NCBI GenBank assembly: GCA_046297935.1
Contig: JBKBHA010000010.1
Location: 73,851 to 137,850 of the forward strand
Origin: CAYMZZ01 sp046297935
Lineage (GTDB): Bacteria; Bacteroidota; Bacteroidia; Chitinophagales; Chitinophagaceae
Reading direction: 5' to 3'
DNA: 64,000 nucleotides
Position 1 is the stretch's first letter. Every line of letters begins with the position of its first letter. Under the pieces are notes generated by a model, which did not search any database, had not been told where the DNA came from, and saw only the letters and a list, made by a program, of their open reading frames with translations. The position numbers and the translations under genes were made by a program. Of the stretch, positions 36,166 to 44,674 are shown piece by piece.

Positions 36166-37107
36166 ATGCCAGTTTTCAATATTCATCACGTAACCCGCTA
36201 CCAATACGATCGCCCGGTAAAAGAAAGTGTAAATGAGATTAAGGTTTATCCTTATGCCTGTCGCGAACAGGAAGTACTTTACCATGAAGTAAATATATCG
36301 CAACAGCCCGACGTACTTTTGGTTACGGACTACTGGGGCAATCGTTCCGGATTGTTTAACCGGCTGGAAGCACACCAGGAATTGACGATCGAGAGTAAAC
36401 TGATTGTACGCACGCTGGGTTCTGCACCTCTCCCATCGTTGTATGCCGGTACGATCGACGACCTTAAAAAAGATAAACAACAAAATCTGCCCCTTATTGA
36501 ACTGGCACAGGGTAGCGAACCTGATCTGCGCGTTCAGCTTTCAACGCTTTGCGAGCAATTTTACTCACCGGGCATGGCTGTGCAACAAGTGGTGGAAAAT
36601 TGCAACCGTTTCATTTTTGAAAATTTCCGTTACATAAAAGGAATTACCACCGTTGAAACAACAGTTGCGGAAATATTACAACATAAAGCTGGCGTTTGTC
36701 AGGATTTCGCACATCTCATGCTGGAACTTCTGCGGCAGTTGGGTATTCCTTCGCGATACGTGAGCGGTTATATCTGTCCTAACAAAAATGGTATGCGAGG
36801 AGAAGGTGCCACCCATGCTTGGGTGGAAGCATGGCTTCCCGGATACGGCTGGAAGGGAATTGATCCAACCAATAACGCATGGGTAACAGGCCAACACGTT
36901 AAGCTGGCCATTGGCAGACATTTCAAAGATTGCACGCCTGTGAAGGGGACTTTCAAAGGTCCAGCCCATCAGTCGCTATCGGTGTTTGTGTCGGTTGGTT
37001 ACGAAGATGGCCATGTTTTTGAAGAACTGAATAATGTGCAAATGGATCTGCTGGGTACATCCGCACCTGATCTGGCGATTTTACAAAGCTTCGCAGGCCA
37101 GCAATAG
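36166..37107 (+). CDS. Transglutaminase-like protein of the ATP-grasp/alpha-E cluster
   Basis: Product of 313 residues from ATG 36166; a TTG one codon earlier is less likely. The N-terminal beta domain (FNIHHVTRYQYDRPVKESVN) is the bacterial transglutaminase-like N-terminal region. The catalytic core has HKAGVCQDFAHLMLELLRQL with Cys, then GATHAWVEAWLPGYGWKGID with His and Asp. No signal peptide, so cytosolic. It probably acts as a protease or amidase on the product of the upstream ligase; this is proposed for the family, not shown. Confidence 0.92.
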   Translation: MPVFNIHHVTRYQYDRPVKESVNEIKVYPYACREQEVLYHEVNISQQPDVLLVTDYWGNRSGLFNRLEAHQELTIESKLIVRTLGSAPLPSLYAGTIDDLKKDKQQNLPLIELAQGSEPDLRVQLSTLCEQFYSPGMAVQQVVENCNRFIFENFRYIKGITTVETTVAEILQHKAGVCQDFAHLMLELLRQLGIPSRYVSGYICPNKNGMRGEGATHAWVEAWLPGYGWKGIDPTNNAWVTGQHVKLAIGRHFKDCTPVKGTFKGPAHQSLSVFVSVGYEDGHVFEELNNVQMDLLGTSAPDLAILQSFAGQQ

Positions 37108-37120
37108 CAGCAAATACAGT

Positions 37121-37128
37121 TAAATTTG
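37121..37128 (+). promoter_or_regulatory. -7 promoter box overlapping the first rarA start candidate
   Basis: TAAATTTG, an exact TAnnTTTG match. Its last base is the first base of the GTG at 37128. If it is used, that GTG is not in the mRNA and translation would begin at GTG 37167. Confidence 0.4.
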
Positions 37129-38444
37129 TGGCTGCTCCGCCATTCATTCATTTCAAAAATTCTACTGTGGCGCAACCGCTTGCTGAACGTTTACGACCTC
37201 AAACGCTGGATGATATTGCCGGCCAATCGCACCTGACTGGCAACGGGAGTATGTTGCGCAAAGCGTTGGATCAGGGGCATATACCTTCCATGATTTTTTG
37301 GGGTCCGCCCGGCACCGGCAAAACCAGTCTGGCCAATGTGATAGCGCAAACGCTGAAGATTCCATTCTTTACGCTCAGCGCCATAAGCTCCGGCGTAAAA
37401 GACATACGTGAAGTCATTGAACGTGCACAGGCAGAATCAGAGGCCATACTGTTCATTGACGAAATCCACCGTTTTAATAAGGGTCAGCAGGATGCCTTGC
37501 TGGGTGCTGTTGAAAAAGGTATTGTCACCTTAATTGGCGCAACTACTGAAAATCCAAGTTTCGAAGTAAATGCGGCCCTGCTTAGTCGATGCCAGGTATA
37601 TGTGCTGAAGACGCTTGATCAGCAAGACCTGGTGGCTTTGCTCGAACGCGCCATCCACAAAGACGAAGCATTAAGTAGTTATCGCATCGAATTGCGCGAA
37701 ACGGAAGCCCTGATCCGACTTTCCGGAGGTGATGCCCGCAAGCTGCTCAATTTGCTGGAAATCGTGGTGCAGGCGCTGGCCCCTGCTTCTAAAGTCCCTT
37801 CAGCTTCGCTCATCATTACCGATAAAACAGTGACTGAAGTAGCGCAGGCACGTATTGCTCTATACGACAAGTCCGGCGAGCAGCATTACGATATCGTTTC
37901 AGCATTCATCAAGTCGATCCGCGGAAGCGACCCTAATGCTGCAGTGTACTGGCTTGCCCGGATGCTGGAAGGTGGCGAAGATGTGAAGTTTATCGCACGC
38001 AGACTGGTCATACTTGCCAGCGAAGACATTGGCAATGCCAATCCAACGGCCCTGGTAATGGCAAATGCCTGTTTCGATGCCGTCAATAAAATAGGGCATC
38101 CCGAATCGCGCATTATACTTTCGCAGTGTGCCATTTATCTGGCCTCTTCTCCTAAAAGTAATGCTTCGTATGCAGCAATTGATGCTGCTATTGCTGCCGT
38201 AAGGCAAACCGGCGACCTGCCCGTACCGCTACACATTCGCAACGCCCCAACAAAATTGATGAAGAACATGGGCTATGGCAAAGACTATCAATACTCCCAT
38301 TCCTACGAGAATAATTTTAGTGCACAGGAATACCTCCCTGAAAAAATTGCAGGTACCCGTTTCTTTGATCCTGGAAAAAACGCAAGAGAAGAAGAGCTGC
38401 GAAAATTTTTGAAAATGCTCTGGAAAGACAAATATCAATACTGA
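37128..38444 (+). CDS. rarA: Replication-associated recombination protein A (MgsA/WRNIP1 family AAA+ ATPase)
   Basis: Up to 438 residues. AAA+ core: GPPGTGKTSLANVIA (Walker A), ILFIDEIHRFNKGQQDALL (Walker B), GATTENPSFEVNAALLSRC (sensor 1), SGGDARKLLNLLE (sensor 2). The C-terminal clamp-loader-like part has DIVSAFIKSIRGSDPNAAVYWL and EDIGNANP. RarA acts at stalled replication forks. The start shown is GTG 37128; GTG 37167 (425 residues, VAQPLAERLRPQTLDDIAGQ) matches the usual family N-terminus and fits the -7 box better. Confidence 0.93.
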   Translation: MAAPPFIHFKNSTVAQPLAERLRPQTLDDIAGQSHLTGNGSMLRKALDQGHIPSMIFWGPPGTGKTSLANVIAQTLKIPFFTLSAISSGVKDIREVIERAQAESEAILFIDEIHRFNKGQQDALLGAVEKGIVTLIGATTENPSFEVNAALLSRCQVYVLKTLDQQDLVALLERAIHKDEALSSYRIELRETEALIRLSGGDARKLLNLLEIVVQALAPASKVPSASLIITDKTVTEVAQARIALYDKSGEQHYDIVSAFIKSIRGSDPNAAVYWLARMLEGGEDVKFIARRLVILASEDIGNANPTALVMANACFDAVNKIGHPESRIILSQCAIYLASSPKSNASYAAIDAAIAAVRQTGDLPVPLHIRNAPTKLMKNMGYGKDYQYSHSYENNFSAQEYLPEKIAGTRFFDPGKNAREEELRKFLKMLWKDKYQY

Positions 38445-38465
38445 ACAATGCATTGACGGAACACG

Positions 38466-38473
38466 TATATTCG
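38466..38473 (+). promoter_or_regulatory. Probable -7 promoter box of the M28 peptidase
   Basis: TATATTCG, one mismatch to TAnnTTTG, 20 nt before the ATG at 38494. No clear -33 element. Confidence 0.35.
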
Positions 38474-38493
38474 TCTTCCAAATTGGTGACAAC

Positions 38494-39846
38494 ATGAAAA
38501 AGATGCTATTTGCTGCGCTACTCTGCTGGCAAAGTACTTCACTTTCGGCTCAAACGATTATTCAAAGAGATCCTGAGATAGAGAAAATGGTCAGTGAGGT
38601 TTCTTCAGACTCGCTTGAATCCTATGTTCGCCGATTGGTTTCATTTGGCACCCGCAACACCCTTAGTCTGGCTAATAATCCGGTCCGTGGCATTGGTGCA
38701 GCGCGTAATTGGGTGCTAAAGCGTTTTCAGGAATTTGGACAACAGGCACAGGGCCGCTTCACTGCGTACATCGACAGCACTATACTGCCCGCCGACGGGC
38801 GTCGTGTTGATAAACCAACCGTACTGGGCAATGTGATGGGTATTTTGAAGGGCAGCGATCCTGCCGATCCGCGTGTATTCCTGATGAGCGCTCACCTGGA
38901 TAATATGCGTAGCAGCGTAATGGACCGGGACGGCGATGCTCCCGGCGCCAACGATGATGCCAGCGGAGTGGCGGCCGTTATGGAAACTGCCCGAATCATG
39001 TGCAAAAGAAACTTTCCGGCCACCGTTATTTTTATTGCATTTAGTGGTGAAGAACAGGGTTTGCTGGGTGCCCAATACCTGGCGGGACGGGCTCAGAAAG
39101 AAAAATGGCAGATCGAAGCCATGTTGAACAACGATATCATGGGCAGCAACAACAGCAACGAAACAAAGGTCATGAACAATACACAAGTGCGCATTTTCAG
39201 TGAAGCGTATTCCTTATCCGATACCGGTAGGCAATTCCAGCAGATTCGGGCGCTAGGCCTGGAAAATGATGGCAAAGCCCGGCAATTGGCCCGGTATATA
39301 AAGGAAATAGGTGAACGATACGTCGATCATCTACAAATCAAAATGATCTATAGAAATGATCGCTTCCTGCGAGGTGGCGACCATACACCTTTCGTGGCGC
39401 AGGGATATGCAGCAGTAAGAATTACCGAAATGAACGAAAACTATTATCATCAGCATCAGGATGTACGAATGGAGAAAGGGATTCAATATGGCGACCTACC
39501 CGAATTTATGGACTTTGAATACCTCCGGCGCAATACAGCCATGAATCTTTCCTGCCTCGCCAACCTGGCGAAAGCTCCCGCTCAACCCGACGCTGTGACA
39601 ATACAAACCCGCAGACTAACCAATTATAGTACCCTGAGCTGGAAAGCGCCACAATACCGCGCAGCTGCTGGTTACTACCTGTTGATGCGCGAAACAACGA
39701 GTCCACATTGGGAGCGGAAAATATTTACAAAAGATACCGAGATTACAATCCCTTATTCAAAAGACAATTATTTCTTCGCCGTGCAGGCTGTGAGCGCCGA
39801 TGGCAATGAAAGCCTTCCGGTGGTTCCAATGCCTGCCGGACGTTGA
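38494..39846 (+). CDS. Secreted M28-family aminopeptidase
   Basis: Product of 450 residues with signal peptide MKKMLFAALLCWQSTSLSAQ. Zinc site: MSAHLDNMRS (His), GANDDASGVAAVMETARI (Asp), FSGEEQGLLGAQYL (Glu-Glu), NNDIMGS (Asp) and GGDHTPF (His), the full M28 set. A C-terminal beta-sandwich of fibronectin III type follows (LSWKAPQYRAAAGYYLLM to FFAVQAVSADGNESLPVV). It is likely an exported peptidase. Followed 3 bp later by the acetyltransferase gene. Confidence 0.93.
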   Translation: MKKMLFAALLCWQSTSLSAQTIIQRDPEIEKMVSEVSSDSLESYVRRLVSFGTRNTLSLANNPVRGIGAARNWVLKRFQEFGQQAQGRFTAYIDSTILPADGRRVDKPTVLGNVMGILKGSDPADPRVFLMSAHLDNMRSSVMDRDGDAPGANDDASGVAAVMETARIMCKRNFPATVIFIAFSGEEQGLLGAQYLAGRAQKEKWQIEAMLNNDIMGSNNSNETKVMNNTQVRIFSEAYSLSDTGRQFQQIRALGLENDGKARQLARYIKEIGERYVDHLQIKMIYRNDRFLRGGDHTPFVAQGYAAVRITEMNENYYHQHQDVRMEKGIQYGDLPEFMDFEYLRRNTAMNLSCLANLAKAPAQPDAVTIQTRRLTNYSTLSWKAPQYRAAAGYYLLMRETTSPHWERKIFTKDTEITIPYSKDNYFFAVQAVSADGNESLPVVPMPAGR

Positions 39847-39849
39847 TAC

Positions 39850-40314
39850 ATGAAAAACGAATCCGTAAATACGGAAGAGTGGCGATTGAAAGCTTTTGCC
39901 GACCTCACGCCACATGAACTGTACGCAATACTTCGATTGCGTATTGAAGTCTTTGTGATTGAACAAACCTGCATCTTTCAGGATCTTGACGATAAGGATC
40001 AACACTGCTTCCATTTAATGGGGTGGCAGAACGGACAGTTGATGGCCATCACCCGTCTGGTGCCTGCGGGTATATCTTATGCCGAACCTTCTATCGGCAG
40101 AGTGGCCACTTCGCCCTCCGCACGGCGTTCTGGCTGGGGACGGCGTCTGATGCAGGAAAGCATCAGGCAAATAGAAAATCTCTTCGGAAAACAATCCATT
40201 CGTATTGGCGCTCAGTTGTACCTGAAAAATTTTTATGAGTCGTTCGGCTTTATACAGTCCAGCGACGTATACCTTGAAGATGGTATTGAACACATCGAAA
40301 TGATCCGCCACTGA
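39850..40314 (+). CDS. GNAT acetyltransferase, ElaA family
   Basis: Product of 154 residues. LYAILRLRIEVFVIEQTCIF is the ElaA hallmark (yRxxVFvvEQ), followed by DLDDKDQHCFHLMGW, the acetyl-CoA loop IGRVATSPSARRSGWGRRLM and LYLKNFYESFGF. The acceptor is unknown; family members acetylate small amines or lysines. Closely spaced after the M28 gene, so probably co-transcribed. Confidence 0.9.
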   Translation: MKNESVNTEEWRLKAFADLTPHELYAILRLRIEVFVIEQTCIFQDLDDKDQHCFHLMGWQNGQLMAITRLVPAGISYAEPSIGRVATSPSARRSGWGRRLMQESIRQIENLFGKQSIRIGAQLYLKNFYESFGFIQSSDVYLEDGIEHIEMIRH

Positions 40315-40456
40315 CTTCTCGTAGTTTCACTAGGTAAAAAAACAAAGTTCGGCTGCACAATAAAAAAAATTCGCCGAATCATTTCAGTCTTCGCGTTTTC
40401 TTTACCTACTTTGACCTCGAAATCCAATAGCAGAATTTAACCAGAAATCTGAATCT

Positions 40457-41419
40457 ATGAGAACCTTTCTACGTACAGCACTAGCCTGTGCAGTGTTGGG
40501 TGCCTGTCAACTAAGCCCCCAGGAAAGCGCAGCACAATCCCTGTCAGCCGGCAACGGCCAGTATGAAGTAAGCCTTGGAATGGGCCCCATGTTTTTCCTG
40601 GGCGATCTTGGCGGATCAGCCGGTATCGGCCAGCCTTTTATCAAGGATCTTGACTTTCCAATGACCCGTTTCGGAATCAGCATCTACGGAAGCTACTACC
40701 CATCTGAGTGGCTCGGATTACGTTTGGCCCTGAACCATGGAACCATCTCCGGCGACGATGCAGAAGCTCCCAACAAAGGTGGTGCAGAAGTGGACCGCTT
40801 GTTGCGCAACCTGAGTTTTAAATCGGCCGTTACGGAGGTATACGCTGCAGCTGAAATTTACCCATCAGTATTTTTTGAGAAATACGATGGCTTGCAAGGT
40901 AAGTTCCGTCCTTACGGTGTAATAGGTATTGGAGCATTCCGCTTTAATCCAAAAGCACAGGACGTGAATGGCGAATGGGTAGCACTAAAGCCTCTTCGTC
41001 TCGAAGGTCAGGGCATGGCCGAGTACCCGGACCGTAAAGAATACAAACTGATCCAGGCCGAAATTCCTATGGGCTTTGGTTTCAAATACTATTTGAAAGA
41101 AAATATGTACGTGGGATTGGAAGTCCTGCACCGCCAGACATTTACTGATTATATCGACGATGTTAGTACCAACTATATCGATCCGGTACACTTCAACACT
41201 TATCTGTCGGCTGCTGATGCTGCACGTGCGCGCCGTTTATACTATCGTGGTAACTACGGAAGCGCAGTGAGCAACCCCGGTAACATACTTACTTTTCAAC
41301 GCGGCGACCCCACCGAAAACGATGCGTTCTTTTCCACCTTTGTGCGCTTTGGATGGAGAATGAACAGCACCGCTGACCGTGCAAGCCGTCGTCAAATGAG
41401 GTGTCCCGTTTTCTATTGA
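40457..41419 (+). CDS. Outer-membrane beta-barrel-like protein
   Basis: Product of 320 residues. The signal peptide ends near AQSLSAG; LGACQLSPQ resembles a lipobox and could make it a lipoprotein instead. The rest has alternating amphipathic strands with Gly/aromatic endings (EVSLGMGPMFFLGDLGG, FGISIYGSYYPSEWLGLRL, PYGVIGIGAFRFNPKA, MYVGLEVLHRQTF), as in the DUF6089-type proteins of gliding Bacteroidota. Related proteins sit in or at the outer membrane; the exact function is unknown. A short T9SS-domain-like gene follows. Confidence 0.75.
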   Translation: MRTFLRTALACAVLGACQLSPQESAAQSLSAGNGQYEVSLGMGPMFFLGDLGGSAGIGQPFIKDLDFPMTRFGISIYGSYYPSEWLGLRLALNHGTISGDDAEAPNKGGAEVDRLLRNLSFKSAVTEVYAAAEIYPSVFFEKYDGLQGKFRPYGVIGIGAFRFNPKAQDVNGEWVALKPLRLEGQGMAEYPDRKEYKLIQAEIPMGFGFKYYLKENMYVGLEVLHRQTFTDYIDDVSTNYIDPVHFNTYLSAADAARARRLYYRGNYGSAVSNPGNILTFQRGDPTENDAFFSTFVRFGWRMNSTADRASRRQMRCPVFY

Positions 41420-41456
41420 GAAATCTCCACCCCATCTGATCCAACCACCGAACCTT

Positions 41457-41864
41457 ATGAAACTAGATCTGAAAAAACCATTGATTGCGGGAGTGTGCTT
41501 CAGCCTGCTGTCGGTTAGTCCGGCAACAACGCTGATCGCCAGTTCAGGCGGCACCCGCTTCAACAATGAAATGCCCGGGTCGAAAAAAACCGGAGAAAAG
41601 AGCCGGACCAGAAACTCGCGAAAAAATCACGCCATTAAGATCTATCCCGACGTTGTAAAACGTGTGATGCATGTAGTGGCAAAAGAAAACAACAGCAGAG
41701 AAATCGATTTTTTCGTATTCGACCTGCAGGGCACCCTGATCCAACATTATAAGATGGAAGCAGGTGACCACGAAAAGCTGGTAAACCTGAAGCGCGGCCG
41801 CTACGTATACCATGTATTCGCCGGCGACGAAGAAACCGCCTCCGGCCAGTTCAACATTCGCTAA
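41457..41864 (+). CDS. Short secreted protein: signal peptide plus T9SS-sorting-like domain
   Basis: Product of 135 residues. An N-terminal export signal (KPLIAGVCFSLLSVSPATTL) is followed by about 25 basic, Ser/Lys/Arg-rich residues. The last 75 residues (IKIYPDVVKRVMHVVAKE, then FFVFDLQGTLIQHYK, then LKRGRYVYHVFAGDEETASG) follow the layout of the type A T9SS C-terminal sorting domain, which normally sits at the end of a large secreted protein. Here there is no cargo domain. It is 37 bp downstream of the beta-barrel gene. Confidence 0.7.
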   Translation: MKLDLKKPLIAGVCFSLLSVSPATTLIASSGGTRFNNEMPGSKKTGEKSRTRNSRKNHAIKIYPDVVKRVMHVVAKENNSREIDFFVFDLQGTLIQHYKMEAGDHEKLVNLKRGRYVYHVFAGDEETASGQFNIR

Positions 41865-41893
41865 AAACTGTTCTTTACATAGTTTAAACTCGT

Positions 41894-42025
41894 TCCGGTA
41901 AGTTGCAGAGAGCTTATTAGAATCTGATACCCTGGTTGATCAAACCTGATCCGTTCTCTATTGGTACTCTCATTTGTAATCGTTCTATTAAACACTATCT
42001 GCGCTAACTTACCGGACATTTTTTT
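41894..42025 (+). ncRNA. Candidate structured RNA or complex terminator
   Basis: TCCGGTAAGTT at 41894-41904 pairs perfectly with AACTTACCGGA at 42006-42016; just inside, GCAG pairs with CTGC across a 3-nt bulge. The enclosed 90 nt has further short pairings (GGTT/AACC near 41935, AGAGA/TCTCT). The closing stem is followed by CATTTTTTT, a T-tract as in intrinsic termination. No promoter is clear and no known RNA family is recognised. Confidence 0.4.
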
Positions 42026-42057
42026 GAGCTCTTACCTTTACTCATAACTAAGAAAAT

Positions 42058-42092
42058 CAGGCAGGACCCTTCGGGGCTCCTGCCTTTTTCTT
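42058..42092 (+). terminator. Rho-independent terminator
   Basis: The stem AGGCAGGA/TCCTGCCT extended by ACCC/GGGG-type pairs around TTC, followed by TTTTTCTTTTT. It lies 200 bp after the T9SS-like gene and ends that unit or the candidate RNA before it. Confidence 0.8.
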
Positions 42093-42271
42093 TTTGTAAG
42101 TTTTTGAAAATCAGTAGTTGCCAGACTAACCCATTTGTCCTGAGCAACTGCACCTAAAAACCATACCAACATTTCGTTGGCACAGAAAGCCAATAAACCG
42201 GCAAATGCCTTACATTAGAAGAACTACAGAGCAGAATAACCAGCTACATTTCACCAAAACCAACCATCAAC

Positions 42272-42886
42272 ATGAATCTGATTGAACGCGTCAAAAACAT
42301 CCTGTTAAAGCCAAAACAGGAATGGCAAACCATCAGCCAGGAACAACCCAATGTTCAGGCCATTATTACCAGCTATGTATTGCCACTTGCATTGGTAGCA
42401 GCAGTAGCCACCTTCCTGGGCCTTGTACTGATAGGAACACCCGCCGGCATTTTCCGTTACAAATCAACTGACCTCGGACTTTACTATGGTATTCGGGTAT
42501 TAGTGGGTTCCATCGGCAGCGTTTTTCTCAGTGCTTTTGTAATCGACATTCTGGCGCCGAATTTTGGGTCGGAGAAAAACATGGACCGCTCGATCCAATT
42601 GGTAGCCTACTCATTCACACCAACCTTGCTCGGAGGCATTTTTTCAATAGTACCGTCACTGGCAGTGCTGGGCATGCTGGCGGGTATTTACGGACTCTAT
42701 CTCCTTTATATCGGCCTTCCGCCACTTAAGAAGACCAAAGAAGATCAGCACGGCACCTATTTCGTCGTTTCGCTACTGGTCATGGTAGTCGTTTATATGA
42801 TTGTATTTTTCATTATCGGAAAAATATTGGCTGCCATTTTTGGTACTGCTATGTTTGGAGTTGACTCCATTAATATCAGTCTTTGA
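42272..42886 (+). CDS. Yip1-domain membrane protein
   Basis: Product of 204 residues. The cytosolic start LIERVKNILLKPKQEWQTIS is typical of bacterial YIP1 proteins. About five membrane segments follow, among them VLPLALVAAVATFLGLVLI, VLVGSIGSVFLSAFVIDILA, SIVPSLAVLGMLAGIYGLYL and FVVSLLVMVVVYMIVFFIIG. The conserved LVAYSFTPTLLGGIFSIVP segment supports the family. The role in bacteria is unknown. The 205-bp gap after it holds a hairpin (42909-42962). Confidence 0.82.
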   Translation: MNLIERVKNILLKPKQEWQTISQEQPNVQAIITSYVLPLALVAAVATFLGLVLIGTPAGIFRYKSTDLGLYYGIRVLVGSIGSVFLSAFVIDILAPNFGSEKNMDRSIQLVAYSFTPTLLGGIFSIVPSLAVLGMLAGIYGLYLLYIGLPPLKKTKEDQHGTYFVVSLLVMVVVYMIVFFIIGKILAAIFGTAMFGVDSINISL

Positions 42887-42908
42887 TGCCAACTATTCGG
42901 AGTTTCGG

Positions 42909-42962
42909 GCCAGTCAGCCTCGTGTGCATCCGATCGGGCTTTCATTCTTTGCGATCGGCTGG
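42909..42962. other. Compound inverted repeat
   Basis: CCGATCG...CGATCGG forms a hairpin with a 15-nt loop; directly adjoining on the right, CTGGCC can pair with GGCCAG 16 nt further left. There is no T-tract, so it is not an obvious terminator. The rest of the 42887-43090 gap shows nothing. Confidence 0.4.
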
Positions 42963-43090
42963 CCGAAACGCCGGATATTAGTTCCACAGATAATCGGTCT
43001 ACTTAAAACTATGTATTGAACAGTGCAGTTGAGTGAAATAATATTGCTCCGGATATTGAGCAATTACCTTCATCAACTAAACGCACTGTT

Positions 43091-43699
43091 ATGTCTTACC
43101 CACCAAATGTGCCGCCACCACCACCGGCGAACATGCCCTTGCATAAGACCAAACTTTATGCACTCATACTGGCCGCTATTGGCCTGATCGGAATGATTCT
43201 GCCCTGGGCCTCTATTAATATGGGCTTTGGCGGAAACCGGTCTACCGGCAATGGATTTCAGGGCTGGGGAATTCTTTCTTTATTTGGTCTGATAGCGGTG
43301 GTTGTAGCCAACCTGGTAGGCGACAAACTCCGCGACTACGACACCAATATGCGTTATCTCGCCATTGGCGGCTTCAGCGCATTGGCCCTCGGGGCACTGA
43401 TTGCATTTATGCAACTAAACGGCAATACTCAACTGGGCATGTCTGTAAAGTCCGGTATCGGTATTTGGTTTGTGATTATTGCCGGAGTGCTCGGCGTATT
43501 ATGGACCACCGGGGTTATCAAAATCAACAGCCAGCCCAAACCACCAACCTATCATTATCCACCAGGACCACAACCACCCTATCCTCCGGGACCAAACCCG
43601 CCTTATCCTCCACAGCAGTACCCCCCTGTACCTCCTAACCCACAGTATCCTCAACAACAACCTCCACCACCTCCGCCCGGCTCAACACATCCTTACTAA
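43091..43699 (+). CDS. Membrane protein with Pro-rich tail, paralogue 1
   Basis: Product of 202 residues: a short Pro-rich start, four membrane segments (LYALILAAIGLIGMILPWA, ILSLFGLIAVVVANLVG, YLAIGGFSALALGALIAFM, IWFVIIAGVLGVLWTTGVI) and a 55-residue tail rich in Pro, Tyr and Gln. The next gene has the same layout and matching segments (GLIGM/ALIGM, NGFQGWG/NGFNSWG, SGIGIW/SGMGLW), so the pair arose by tandem duplication. No known family is recognised. The tail may be cytosolic and disordered. Confidence 0.75.
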   Translation: MSYPPNVPPPPPANMPLHKTKLYALILAAIGLIGMILPWASINMGFGGNRSTGNGFQGWGILSLFGLIAVVVANLVGDKLRDYDTNMRYLAIGGFSALALGALIAFMQLNGNTQLGMSVKSGIGIWFVIIAGVLGVLWTTGVIKINSQPKPPTYHYPPGPQPPYPPGPNPPYPPQQYPPVPPNPQYPQQQPPPPPPGSTHPY

Positions 43700-43765
43700 T
43701 TGTTGACCCGGCTCTGAAAATTGTAACGATCCCAACAGATTGGAATCACCAAAAAAACCATCATC

Positions 43766-44578
43766 ATGCAACAAAGTTTTCTTCACAAAGTAAAGCTGGT
43801 GGCGCTCATTGAAGCAGCCATTGCTTTAATTGGAATGTTTCTGGCCTGGACGGTAGAATCCTATCCGGCTCAAATGGTCAATCAACAACAAGGCCAGTTT
43901 GGCCAATTCGATCAGGGACAGTTTGGCCAGGCGGCTAATCAAATGACCAGTTCCACACTCAACGGATTTAACAGCTGGGGCTGGCTTGCACTGATTGGCA
44001 TTCTCGTAGTGGTAGTAGTCACCCTTGCCATGGGACACAGACAATACGATTACGATCGCAATAGCCGAATGATCGTGATGGCTGGATTTATCCTGATAGC
44101 AGCCGCCGCATTGATTTACTTTTTCCGTTTGACCAGCGTGGCAAAAGACTACGTACAATTGATGCAACAAAGGGGAATTCAATATAGTGCTACCAGCGGA
44201 ATGGGACTCTGGTCAGTACTGGCAGCAGGTGTATTAGGAGCGTTGTGGGTTTCCGGCTTACTGGGCAAACTAAATACCCAGCCCGTACAAGGTGGTTATG
44301 CACAACAGTACCCGCCACAACAGTATCCCCCGCAGCAGTATCCACCACAACAATATCCACCGCAACAATATCCACCCCAGCAGTATCCACCACAATACTC
44401 ACAACAACAGCAACCCTACCCACCACAGCAGGGAAATTATCCACCGCAGCAACCTAACTATCCCGGTTATCCGCCACAACAACAGCAGCAACCCTATCCA
44501 CCGCAGCCAACGCATGGGCAGGGGCATCCAGATACACCGCCTCCGCCTCCCCCACCTCCGTCGAACCCTTATGTTTGA
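43766..44578 (+). CDS. Membrane protein with (PPQQY)n tail, paralogue 2
   Basis: Product of 270 residues with four membrane segments like its upstream paralogue, plus a Gln/Gly-rich extracytoplasmic loop (QQQGQFGQFDQGQFGQ) after the first. The 100-residue tail begins with seven QYPPQ-type pentapeptides and ends in an eight-Pro run. Such tails bind WW/SH3-like partners or phase-separate in other systems; no function is known here. Followed by a terminator. Confidence 0.75.
   Translation: MQQSFLHKVKLVALIEAAIALIGMFLAWTVESYPAQMVNQQQGQFGQFDQGQFGQAANQMTSSTLNGFNSWGWLALIGILVVVVVTLAMGHRQYDYDRNSRMIVMAGFILIAAAALIYFFRLTSVAKDYVQLMQQRGIQYSATSGMGLWSVLAAGVLGALWVSGLLGKLNTQPVQGGYAQQYPPQQYPPQQYPPQQYPPQQYPPQQYPPQYSQQQQPYPPQQGNYPPQQPNYPGYPPQQQQQPYPPQPTHGQGHPDTPPPPPPPPSNPYV
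44303..44400 (+). repeat. 15-bp coding tandem repeat
   Basis: About six copies of CAGTATCCACCACAA with third-position changes, encoding QYPPQ. In-frame length makes copy-number change tolerated by the protein. Confidence 0.85.
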
Positions 44579-44602
44579 TGTTGGTTTTTGCTCATGTAGA
44601 AA

Positions 44603-44632
44603 GCCCGGCCTTTTTTGGCCGGGCGTTTTTAT
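44603..44632 (+). terminator. Rho-independent terminator between convergent genes
   Basis: GCCCGGCC/GGCCGGGC stem with a TTTTTT loop and GTTTTTAT tail, 25 bp after the stop of the Pro-rich protein gene. Confidence 0.85.
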
Positions 44633-44674
44633 TCCGTGAAGGCTAAATGTGAACAGTGAAAATAATTCAGCGGC

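Noticed and set aside
41915..41965. TPP-riboswitch-like words (CTGATACCC...AACCTGATC)
   Set aside because: The rest of the TPP core is missing and no thiamine gene is near; the likeness is probably chance within another structure.
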